Assembly: GCA_950097015.1 (NCBI GenBank)
Contig: CATNEN010000008.1
Location: 4,252,501 to 4,316,500, forward strand
Direction: 5' to 3'
Length of the DNA stretch: 64,000 nt
From: Macrostomum hystrix
Taxonomy: Eukaryota; Platyhelminthes; Macrostomidae
Within the stretch, counting starts at the first letter, position 1, and each line of letters opens with the position of its first letter. The notes under the pieces were generated by a model. It ran no database searches, was not told the DNA's origin, and was given only the letters and a program-made list of their open reading frames with translations. The position numbers were made by a program, and so were the translations under genes. Shown piece after piece: positions 25,310 to 37,500 of this stretch.

Positions 25310-25552
25310 ATGCATTTTTACTGTTCGGCGACTCCAGAGTTCAAGATATTTACTGCGAAAACGCGAAGGGATTTTGATCAAAGCTTTCCGCCAGCCTCCA
25401 TAGATGAGGTGCTGTCCTCGGGGCTTGCCATCGGGGCGCTACCAGCGGCAGCTACGAATTTGATTGGTGCGGCGCAGTTGCAGCCGCGGACAGTCGGGCA
25501 GCTCAGGGCTCCGCTAAGAGCGGCTGTCAGCGGCAGCAGCTCCAGCTGTTGA
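25310..25552 (+). CDS. Possible small ORF behind the promoter-like block (80 aa), unknown
   Basis: The first ATG after the TATA block opens an 80-codon frame starting MHFYCSATPEFKIFTAKTRR. I do not recognise it. Its last 13 codons overlap, on the opposite strand, the end of the PLC-epsilon coding sequence, where composition is forced by that gene. It could be a real short protein, a non-coding antisense transcript, or nothing. Confidence 0.2.
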   Translation: MHFYCSATPEFKIFTAKTRRDFDQSFPPASIDEVLSSGLAIGALPAAATNLIGAAQLQPRTVGQLRAPLRAAVSGSSSSC

Positions 25553-28500
25553 GTCGACTGCTGCGGCTTTTTTTGAAGCGTCGCGGATTGCTGATGGCAT
25601 CTTCTGACTGGCTGACACGTCTTCGGCGGCTGCGTTGGCGCTCGCGATGGCAGAGGCTGTATTTGAGCAGGGGTGCCTAAAAGAGTTTGAATTGAAGTGT
25701 ATTGCGCAACCTTCAGTTATAGAAATGACAGCTTCTAGTAGCGCAAGAATACTTCTGAAATGTTCATCGGATTTCCGCCGTGGTTCGAGCACGAATCGCC
25801 CGCCGCCTCCTTGGAAGCTGCCGCTGTCGGATCGCAGCTCCCAGCTCCTCTGCAGCCGGTGCGGCAGCTCGTCTGGCGACAATCGCCGACGCATCGGCGC
25901 CGTCTCCTGGCGCTGCCGAAGGCGCCGACGCCGTGGGGTCGCCGGCTCGGGCTCCTCAATGGCGAGGTCGAATTGGCAACCGACGTCCTCGTCGCATTCG
26001 TCCTCGCCTTTGCAATCGCCGCAGGCCTCGCGTTCATCGGCCATGGCGGCTACGGCGAGCCGAATAATTTCAGCGGCGGTTGCGCGCTCGCCGACCCGCA
26101 GATCGACGCTACGGCGATGCGATGATGCGGCGAAGTGAACACGAATGACGAATTGACCGTCGCTTTCGACATCACCCTCGCTGTCGCCATTGTCTACCAA
26201 AGCTCTGGCATCTTCTGAATTGAAATTCTGGCTTCTCCTGCGGCAGAGCACCAGACGACTATTGCGACCGACAGTCAGAAGGTTTGCCACCTGAATTGTT
26301 TTTTTACGAGCGTATTATAAAAATCTAGAAAATTTCTCGCTAAAGAAATGCAGACGGACGGACTTACCGGTTCGTTAAGACTGCAGAGTCGCGTCGAGCC
26401 ATGGCCCTCGATGTTCGACTCCTCCATCAGCGCCCAGCCGCTCAAGCTGGGCCGACGTTGGTCGTCCCGGCTGCGACTTTGCTGTCGACCAGGACGTCTC
26501 TGTTGCAGCAGTTTGGTCAGAAGGTCGGCTACCAGACTGCCAGCAGGGAGGCGAATATTTACAACACGCTGCCGCTCAGATTTGTCCTCGCCATTGTCCT
26601 CGCCATTGTCCTCGCCGTTATCATTTGTCTGGGCATCCTCGCCGTATTCAACATTTTCATCGACGTCACTTTTGTCAGCGTCCTCATCGAGGGGACAGTG
26701 CACCGCGGCCATCAGCTGCTGATGATCGGGCAGAGTCTCAGACTCAGCAGCAAATCTCTGGCGATGGCTCCTGGCTGCAGCTCGACTGTGGCTGCCGCAG
26801 TCTCCCTGAGTCTGTTGATTATTAGTAGTGTGCGCAGGTTTATGACTCTACCAGGTGTGAAATGTACTTTAGGCGCAAATTTATACATCAGTCTTTAAAT
26901 TACTTGAAAGGCCAGGCGCCTTCGCGCACTGTCTGAAAATGACGAGCCGGCAGGTGTGAATTTTATCATAGGCTCGTTATTGATCCGGTTTGAAGCGGTT
27001 TCAGGTGCCTCTTCCGCGGCCGAGGCGGCGGCACGATCAAAAGAGACGCCGCCACTGCCGATTGATGTGGCCGCCGGAGTCGAGACGCGATCAAAGGAAG
27101 AGGCGCCGCCACCGCCGCCGCCGACTGATGTTGCCGCCACCGCCGCCGCCTCAGTGTCGACCCGCGTGAAAAGCAGCAAAGTTGGCAGCTCCAGCGGCTG
27201 GTTGGACATGCTGCGCAATCTCAGGTGTCGATAGCCTACAGTTCCCAGGTGACAAAGAGACGAGAAGTCAGAATTGATTGCACTAAACTCCTGAAGCTAT
27301 TTAAGTAATTACTCACCGCTCTGCAGCTCCTTGAATAGCAATGTCCGCTGCATCAGGCTGTGCCCGCTGCCGATCTCCACAACGGTGAAACGAATAAATG
27401 CCAATTCGGGAAAATGAAGCTGAAATTTATTTGATAGAATATGCTTTTCACCTACTTTCAGTAGGATAACTCAGGTTTTATAGGATATTTCGCTGTCAAC
27501 GCGAGCCTCACCCTAAACCGGAAGGTGTCCAACCAGATGGGGTTCAGCGCGTTGCGCCCGCTCAGCCTGGTCTTGAACTTGTCGCAGTCCTGCGGCAGGC
27601 CAATGATCTCCAGGTCCACTGTCAAGCAGCTGCCAGTGTTGCTGAGGCACAAAAACTGACCAGAAACTATCTGCGTTGGCGGCGGATGATGGTGGGTGAA
27701 GTTGGATGAAGGTGGATGAAGGTGGATGAAGGTGGATGAAGGTGGATGAAGGTGGATGAAGGTGGATGAAGTTGGATGAAGGTGGATGAAGGTGGATGAA
27801 GGTGGATGAAGGTGGATGAAGGTGGATGAAGGTGGATGAAGGTGGATGAAGGTGGATGAAGGTGGATGAAGGTGGACGAAGGTGGATGAAGTTGGATGAA
27901 GGTGGATGAAGGTGGATGAAGGTGGATGAAGGTGGATGAACTTTTCTGCACTTACCTGCAACGTGACAAAGACCGTCGGGATGCCCTCAAAGTCTTTATC
28001 CAGCGGATTGAACTTGGCGTGCGTCGGATGCAGCCTGTTCCACATCACCTCCGGTTTGAGCACAAAGCCGCAGTTGCCAGTCGACTCAAACAGAGCCTGG
28101 TTGAGAATAAGTCCCGCGTCCTCCGTCTGGTAGTTGAGCGCCACCATCTGCGTGCCGAAGCACCAGAAGCCGACGGGGTTCGGGTTGCTGCTGTCGATGC
28201 GCATTCCGGCGGGGTAGACTCGCTGCAGCTGCCGCTCAGTGCAGGCCACGTTCGCTGCCGGCAGCCGGCGGAACACCTGCTTGGCCGTTGTCTCTTTGAT
28301 TGATGTCACCTGGAAAGATGGTGTTCATAGGCCTTGAATCATCAGGAAAACCAAGCGTCACTCCCAAAGCCTCCTCACCTGATGAGCAACAGGTGTAGCG
28401 GCGAATCGAGCCGATCTGGACCCAGTCGACGGCGATCCTTCCACGGTCGCCGTCGCCGCAGCCGTCGCAGCCACGGCGGCCGCCGTCTCAGCCGAGTGGC

Positions 28501-31500
28501 CGGTGAGCAGAATCGCCCGCCGGATCGTCGGCTTCTTAGCCGGCCGGCCCGTTGTCGGACTGGCAGTTGAGGCGGCGAAGGTTGAGACGGCGGCTGCTGC
28601 AGCTGCGGCAGCTGCCGCAGCAGTTGAAGCTCGATACTTGACGGCCTGCGTGTACACAACCAGGTCTGAGAGCTCCTTGGCGATCTGATTCGAAGCCAGG
28701 GTGGACGAGTTCAGCCGGTGCGCGTTGAGTCGTTTCGGCGTGCTCCGCGGCGTCGCAGTGGCATCCAAACTTGACTCGCGCTTGGTGAAGCCGCCGCCGC
28801 CGCCCAGGCTGCCGTTATTCACATCGTCTGGCGGTTCGCAACAGTCGAATTCTTCATCGTCGTCATCGAATGCTGCTGCCGCAGCCGCTGCCGCCGCCGC
28901 AGAAGCAGCATCGATGTCTGCCGCATCGGAGCTCTGGTTGCGCAGCAGCAGGGCCTGTCGCCGACCACCTCCGCCGCCGCCGCCGCTGCCGACAGTCATC
29001 TCAACCGGTGCAAGCTTCTTGTTCTTGATGAGGATGCGACCGCGCAGCTGGTTCGGCGTCGGCAGGTAGGGCTCCTCGTCGTGATCCGACTCGAATAGCG
29101 GCCGGGTGACCAGACGGTCGCCGAAGATGCGCTGAAAGATGGCGGCCATGCGCTGCTGCTGCGGCAAGGAGCAGTGGTTCTCGATGCTCAGAATCAGCGG
29201 CATCGGCGACTTGGCGAATGCAAACTGGTTGATGGCCTCGACGGCGCTCTCAAATGGGATCTTGCTGGTGAGGGTCATGCCGTGGTAGATTACCGGCGCC
29301 CCGTTCTCGCCGTCGTGACAGTCCAGCTCGATGCAGCGGCAGCCAGTGAGCAGCACCTGACGGTACATGTCTACCGAGGACTCACCCTTGAGTTGGTGAC
29401 CGCACAGGTAGGTATTGTGCGAGCTGGCAATGAAATAATGCGACAGCGGGTGGTCCATGGAGGCAGGCCCGTCCCGGTCCCACCTGTTGGTCTCAACGGG
29501 GGCTGCCAGATTGCCCGGGTCTAACATGAAAGCGCAGAAGCCGTCAAAGCTGAGCAGACCGCGAGAGCGCAGCTCCCAGCTCGGCTCGAAGGTGGCAATC
29601 ACCTGAGCTGGCAGTTTCTGAAGCTGCTGTCTAAGAGGCTGCTGAAGCTCCAAGAAGCTGGCCAGCTCGCGGTGACTCATCAGAATCGGCGCCCGACCGT
29701 CGAGGTGACCGGCTGACGTTGAATTAGTCGACAAGCTGGACAGAGCGATGCTGTTGCAGACTCGATGTCGACCGCCGGCGCTGCCGCCAACACGGAACAG
29801 GCGTCGGTGACAGCTGGGTTGACAGCGGCTAGTCGGGTCATCAGCTGGATGATAATTTAAATTCGTCACTAAGGCGACAATCCAATTAAGAGCAGTCGAA
29901 AATCAAGAGCCAGAAACTGACTTGTTTGAGATCCAATCAGAGAAGAGCAATCCGTATATAGACAAAATAAATGAGCCAGCCAGAATAGAGCAAGACAAAG
30001 AGAAAATAGGAGAGCCAATCAGAGGAGACTGAAGTAACACGGAGTTAGAAGTAACAGAGGAGTTAAATGAGCCAATCAGAAAAGTGCCAGATGCAGAGGA
30101 AATGAATGAGCCAATCAGAAAAGTGCCAGATGCAGAGGAAATGAATGAGCCAATCAGAAAAGTGCGAGATGCAGAGGAAATGAATGAGCCAATCAGAAAA
30201 GTGCGAGATGCAGAGGAAATGAATGAGCCAATCAGAAAAGTGCGAGATGCAGAGGAAATGAATGAGCCAATCAGAAAAGTGCGAGATGCAGAGGAAATGA
30301 ATGAGCCAATCAGAAAAGTGCGAGATGCAGAGGAAATGAATGAGCCAATCAGAAAAGTGCGAGATGCAGAGGAAATGAATGAGCAATCAGAAAAGTGCGA
30401 GATGCAGAGGAAATGAATGAGCCAATCAGAAAAGTGCGAGATGCAGAGGAAATGAATGAGCCAATCAGAAAAGTGCGAGATGCAGAGGAAATGAATGAGC
30501 AATCAGAAAAGTGCGAGATGCAGAGGAAATGAATGAGCCAATCAGAAAGTGCCAGATGCAGAGGAAACGAATGAGCCAATCAGAAAAGTGCGAGATGCAG
30601 AGGAAATGAATGAGCCAATCAGAAAGTGCCAGATGCAGAGGAAACGAATGAGCCAATCAGAGATTCTATCGTGCTCACCGAAGCGCATACCTGGCCCGAC
30701 AACGACCGGGAAGTCCCTGGTTCGAGTCGATGAATTCGCAGCCGCTGATGCCGCAGCCGCTGACGCCGCAGCCGCGATCGGAGCGGCGACGCCGAATATT
30801 TCAAAAATATCCCGCAAATCTCGACGCATTCGTAGGGCGAAGGCGGCAAAGAGTTCGCAGAAGTCCGTGAAGGACAGCCGACTGCCCGGCTGGCTGATGT
30901 CCTGCCGCACTGGGTTGCGGACGCGCTGGTATCTCTTCGAGGTGCTGGAAGCCGCTGGAGAGGTCGCAGTGCCACTGGCTGCAGCGGCTGCGGCGGCAGC
31001 AGCGAATGTTGACGGCCGACAGTCGTGCCGTGCATCGCCTTGTCGGCACGATGCCGCGTCGGAAATCGACGTCCTAACGGCAGCGACAGGCTGATCCTCT
31101 GAGCAGGTGCCTGTTGCCATGGATGCTGGTAAGGACACAGCTGTGGCGGCTGCTCGTTTCTTGAGAACACCGCGTCTGCAGCCGCCGACTACTGGCGTTG
31201 GCGAAGACAAGGGAGATACTGGTACGACAGCTGTAGAGGCAGCAGCTGACGATGGCGATGGGGGTGTTGCGTTGTTACCGCCACCACCGCTTACTGACCA
31301 GCGTCTTCCTCCGAAGAGCTAAAATTTCGTTGATTTGAAATATAGTTTCAGATATTTTCGACCTAGACTCTGAATAGCTGGCTTTTGAGGCTCATGCTTT
31401 ACTCCTATTGGCTAGATCTTCTAACCTCATGCTTTACTTCTATTGGCTAGCTCTTCTAACCTCACGCTTTACTTCTATTGGCTAGCTCTTCTAACCTCAC

Positions 31501-34500
31501 GCTTTACTTCTATTGGCTAGCTCTTCTAACCTCACGCTTTACTTCTATTGGCTGGCTCTTTTAGCTTCTTGCTGCTGATTTAGATACTAAATTAGTTCTT
31601 GACTCTGACTGTCTGGCTCTCTTTTAGCCTATATCAACATTTCACTCAGACAAGTCCCAGAAAGTATCTCCCCAAAAGCGTAACGGCACCAGTTCAGCTC
31701 ACCCGCACGCATTCGGCAAGCGCCGGCGCTCTCGCAGTCTCGCCAGAGTAGAACAGGCGGAGGTATTCGTGCCGCAGCCAGTGGCTGCGTCTATCTGGAC
31801 TCAATGCGAACATCTGATTGGCTGCCCGGGCCAGCCTGTGCAGACCAATCAGCAATAGCCGCGAGCTGCTGTACGGCAGCAGTAGCTTTAGTATGCGATT
31901 GTCTGTGCAGCCGCTGCCATAGAGAAGGCTGACAATACAGCAATGTTCTGGCGCGGTTGCTAACGCAGTCGCTGAGTTAGCCGAAGCCGAAACAGCCGAT
32001 GACGCCGACGAAGAAGCCTCCGATGACGAGCCCGAAGATGCGGCCGCCGCAGCGGAAGCGGAACTACCGACATCCGTTTGAAGTCGCAGAGCTGTAGCGC
32101 CAGACAATGCGGGATCGCCGCAGATCACTGCCTTGACGCAGAACAGATCAATGTAGCCTTCCTCGCCATTGTCGGAGTAGAGCGCTGATGTGCTGTAGCG
32201 GGAGCTTACCAGCTGCCGGAAGGCCTGCTCCTCTAGGCAACGATTCGATGTCACCACACGGGTCCACATCAGCAACGAGTTTGTGGGAGCCAATCGGATG
32301 CTTACCTGTCAGTGTGCGCGCAAGTTTTTTAAGTCTTTTATGCATCCACCCCATTCAACTTCACTCTACATTTGATGATTGTCTATGCTGATTGGCTGCA
32401 CTCACCCGTCCGTCCCCCTATTCCACTTTTCAACCGTTCGACGCTGATTGTCTGTCTAAAAATAGATCACGCTCTGAAAAATTCAATTGTGCTTGATTTT
32501 ACACTCTTCTTGCACCCACCTCACTCCACAACCGACCAATCAGAACTCGTCTATCCACTTAGTAACATTGGTGCTCTCCCACACAGCCACTCACGAGTCT
32601 CTGTGACGGGTCCAGGGCGCTGGTTGGCCAGCGGTCGCCGCCAGTGTGCCTGACCCCGGTCAGTCCGTGCCTCATCAGTGCCAGGGATCTGGCATCGAGG
32701 CCGGCCCGACAGCGGGCAATCATTCGGATGTCGTGCTCAGTCCAGCTGGCGAAGCCTTCGTCGGTTAGCGGGCCGAGGCCGCGCAGCAGCGGCTCGGAGG
32801 TTTCGCAGGTCAGCGCGCAGCCACCGCAGTCGCAGGCACCGATGCCGCCGCCGCCGCCGCCGCCGCCAACAACGCCGCCGATGCTCCCGACGCCGTGAGC
32901 ACCGCCGCTACCTCCAGCTGCATCTTCGCCAGGACTATCACCACTGCTCGAGTCAGCGAGGCTGAATCACGGCAAATGGTTTCGATTTTATTTAATTAAA
33001 AAAGATATAAAACCCAGTTTAACACTACTAATGTGCGAGTAGTAGCGACAGAGCTGTAGTGTGCCAAGTACTTTAAATTACCGACTGCTATAAGTCTCAT
33101 TTTTAAGCTCCTATCTAATTCTCATATGTTTTTTTATGAATAAGGTCCTTCTGCGTTTCTAGGTTTCTGCACACTGCTCAAATATTCACTGCTCACAGCT
33201 CCCAGCTCGCTACTCACGCGTCAACCGCCTCGCCAGTGTCGCAGTCGACCAGGCCGCTGCCGCAACCGACTCCGGCGACGCGTCTGCCGCCCGGACGTCG
33301 ACTCGACGACGCCGCGGCGTCCCGCAGGCCGCAGCGCTGCGCAAATTTCACGTCGCTCATCACCACAACAGCGTCGCGCAGTTTTCGAAGATTCGCCAGC
33401 CCCCCGGCGCAGATCTGAGTCGAGTAGGTCGACTGGAACGATGAATCGTCGTTATCTGACAGCGTTGGAGTCGGCGGCGTCAGCGTAGCCGGCGTCAGCA
33501 CCGTCAGGGCCGGGCAGCGAGTGTACACGCTGCGTAGCTGTCGCAGGAAGGCTCCGAAGAAAGGCACCGCCTTGACGCCGCCGGCCGACATGATGGCAGC
33601 AGCGTGGCTGCGGAACTGCGGGGAGGGTTCGCGCCGGAGCAGGCAGTCGCCCAGGTAATCCAGCTGGCGCAGTGGACCCTGGCAGTTCGCGAGGGTCAGC
33701 CAGAATGGCTTCAGCTTGTCCGACCTGCGGTCCAGACAGAAAATTTTCTATTTTCTTGACTTTTGAATCGAATGAGGCTCATAATAATGTTAATAATAAT
33801 CATTGCAGGAGGACTCCGGGCAGTGGCACAGCATTTGGTGACACTAGACCCGCAGCCAGCGAGAAGGCAATTCTGTCCATTTCGCTGACTCCTGAGCACA
33901 CACGCACACAGATACCGTACACAGGAACACGCTCACACAGGTGTGTACATCTGCCCTGACTTTCTCATCGTCAGGCAGTGTACACTTTCGCTGTGCCTTG
34001 GAGGTTGGCCCTCAAGGGCGTACATTGCACGACAAGCCCCCAAGCCTTCTCTCCGCGGCTGCACCCCAAATAAATGTGGCCTCGCCGCGGAATCGAGCTC
34101 AGGGACCTTGGTGCGAGAGGCGAACGCGTCAACCGCTCTGCCACCCCCCCAATGAGGCTCATACTTTGGACAAAAATTCTACAGCAATGTGTAATGCGTA
34201 AAATCTAAAACAAACATCTCAAAACTCTGGCTGACAATCGGTTGACATTTTGAATCCTTAAACTCCCTACTTCTTGAAATCCCAAAATACTCACAATGTT
34301 ACCTTGTCAGTATTCTCAGATAGGAAGTGCTGCAATAGATTAAAAAACTGGAAAACAGGAAGTGATTTTGTGTCTCTCGCCTTTCAATTAGTGTACCAAG
34401 CTTCCTTTATTCAGACCAGTGCTAGTGACGGCCGATTAAATTACTGATTAATTGTTTTTTAGTCAAATTTCACTCTCTTTAAAAAAAACGAAACCTTGTC

Positions 34501-37500
34501 TATAGGCACAAATTTAGATTAGGCATACACAGGGCAAAACACAATATCACGTGGGGTGTATAGATGAAGTAGATATCAAATTACACACACACACACAAGA
34601 CTCACTTGAGTCCGACCAGGATTTCCACTGATGTGCTGAAATTTCCTAGCCGAAAAGCCGTCACAGCCAGTCTCACTATGGAATTAAATAGAGACAGTCG
34701 CTCCTCGTGGGCCGGCTGAGTAATGATGAGGTGCGTGATCCATGAGCTCACCTGCGTTGGTTGAGTTGAGTTCGCGAGAGTTGCACACTGAATGAAGCGG
34801 TCTAACGCGCTTGCCTCTCGCAACGAGGTCCCTGAGCTCGATTCCGCGGCGAGGCCACATTTATTTTGATTTTGACAGTAGAAAAGGACCACGGTTTTCG
34901 AATAACCACAATTTTCTTTTTTTCTGCATCTCCTAAAATATTCAAACATTTCAACCAACCAATGAACGCCCAAGCCTTCTATCCGTAGCTGCGCCCCAAA
35001 TGAATGCGGCCTCGCTGTGGAATCGAGCTCAGGGACCTCGGTGCGAGAGGCAAGTGGAAAGTACAGAAGAAGCTGTGATTTTATTCGAGAAAGCATTACC
35101 TCACGCAGTCGAACAATCAAATCCTTGACAGTTTTGTCGCTGGGCCCGCCGCCCAGGCTAGTTTTGGTTGTGTCAAAAGCGACACTGCGAAGGTAAGCCT
35201 GAGGTGGCACGGATAGGAACAGGCGGTGCTCGCTGTCTGCCATGAGCAGGGCCACCTCCTCTGGGAACTGAATCAACGCCTGAAGTTCCTCGAGCTCGTC
35301 CGAGTGGACGATCGTGGCCTCGATATCGGAGCGCAGTAGAATATGGCGCCGGTGAAGATCTGAGGAGAGAAAATGACATGGGAAGTAGCGAGAGGTTAGT
35401 AGCGAAATCACTGCTTGCTGTAGCCATAAGGAAGCCAAACAAATATTCAAGGCCAGGAACTTCGTGAAAGCTAGCCTCTTCTATTTCGCGGAATTCCTAG
35501 AAATGCCGGTAGACCCAACTGACCAGGCAGACACGATCGGATGTGAGTTTCTCTTTAACGACTCAGACTGGCAGACTTCAAAGAGTACAAATTAATCCTT
35601 TGAGCAGACTCAAGAAGATCGCGGATCCTTCTATGTCCTGATTCTAGAACATTGCTCCTGTGTGTGAAATTATAATTCTAAGCTTTTAAAAAAAGTATCA
35701 CTTTTTAATCATCATTTCATAAGAACGAGTGAGCAGTAAGCGGTGAGCAGTGAGCAGTGAGCAGTGAGCGGTGAGCAGTAAATATTTGAGCAGTGGGCAG
35801 TGAGCAGTGAGCAGTTAATATTTGAGCAGTGAGCAGTGAGCAGTTAGCAGATGAGAGCTAAGTGAGCAGACATCAAGGTACTTGCAAGCCACAGAACGCA
35901 GGTTCCGAAACGAGCAGACACTCACCGAACTCCAAGCTGCTTCTCCGCACCAGCAGTCCGTCGCATTCCAATACCTCGCACAGCGCCAATGATAGCGATC
36001 TGAGAGCATCCTCCCCCGGACAGAGTAGAGTCCACGGCCGACTGGCTTGAAACTCCAGCTCAACGGCGTGCGCACCTGGCGGTCGCCTGGTCAGGTGCCA
36101 CTGGCGCAGCTCTGAAACCGGCTGAGACCGGATCAGGCACTTAGTCTTGCCGTCCAGCAACACAATTCGCTCTTCTGAGATTCCCAATAGCCTGCTCTGC
36201 TTTCGCTGCAGGCCGCTCCTTGGCAATTCCTTAACCTGGTAGATTTTGCAGCCGTACGAGGGCAGCTTGCGGCACAGCTTAGCGTACATCTGCTTCAGTT
36301 TCATCTCGTTGTCGTAGAAGGGAGTGTGCCAGAGTTTGCTGTGCTTCTCCTGTGCGATTGTTTCAAGCCTCAAGTTTAATTGGCTGTCAGTGCGTATCCG
36401 ATAGCATCCACCTCACGCCAAAGCTGCTATCTCTATCTCTATCTCTTCTCGATGATTGGCTGCCGTCTAAAGGCGGCTGTTTATCATTTTCGTCCTGCCC
36501 ACGCTAGCACCCACCTCACGCCGAAACCCCCGCTTATCTCTTCTTGATTATAATTGGCTGGCGGCTCGGAACAACTGTTTAAAATTATTATCTTGTCAAC
36601 GACCAGCATCCGCCCCACTGCTCGCTCCACCCCATTTTCGCTCCTCGATTCTGATTGGTTTGCGAGCTCCCTCTGATATGGCATTTAATTTTGAAGCCAT
36701 TAAAACCGCCAGGGAATTAGCCAATAAGCTATAAATAATATTCTACAGGAAGCAGACAATAAATTAAATTTTCGAGTCAATTTACGAGGGTCACTCAGAA
36801 AGTCTTTAGCCTGAACAAGAAAACAGCAACATATGAACTAAAAAACCATTACAACTGCTCAAAGTACTCTCCCCCCGCATTGATACAGGCTTGCATCCTG
36901 TGGAACCAGCTGTCGAAGCACTGCCGCCAATCCTCATCCCGGAGGTCCCCGATGACGTCTTTGAACTCATTCACAGCTTCTTCCAGCGAAGAAAAAATCT
37001 GGCCCTTTAATATCTCCTTGCACTTCGGGAATAAAAAAAAGTCGCACGGTGCCAGGTCTGGACTGTACGCAGGGTGAGTCATCAGCTGGACACCACAGTC
37101 GGCCAGAAACTCGAGAGTTTGAGCTGCCGTGTGCGCACTGGCATTGTCGTGGTGCAGAAGCACCCCACGCATTCCGCACCTTGGGCGCCTCTGGCTCAAA
37201 GCAGAAAAAACTTTGGGCAGGCAAACCGTTGTGTACCAGTCAGCGGTGACTGTCCGGCGATCTTCCAGTGAAACGGAAGCCACATGTCCAGTGCGCATGA
37301 AGAAGCAGGCCACCATCTGCTTGCCGACACTCCGGTTGCGTCGAAACTTGGTTGGGCTGTCCTCGTCTCTGAAGGTCCACATGGATGACTGGCGCTTGTT
37401 TTCGGGGTCGTATTGATAAATCCAGGTCTCATCTCCCGTGAGGATGTCCCAGATACGCCGGCTGGTCCCAGATTCGAATTTCTGCAGCATAAATCGGCAC

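Noticed and set aside
25635..26138. Plus-strand open frames opposite the RA-domain exons
   Set aside because: Shadows of GC-rich minus-strand coding sequence that matches PLC-epsilon RA domains.
34778..35056. Coding continuation of the RasGEF exon through 34,752-35,099
   Set aside because: The frame is open there only by chance: the stretch is SINE-derived, has GTAATG/GCAG splice sites at its edges, and removing it restores the RasGEF sequence IVRLRE-VSSWI.
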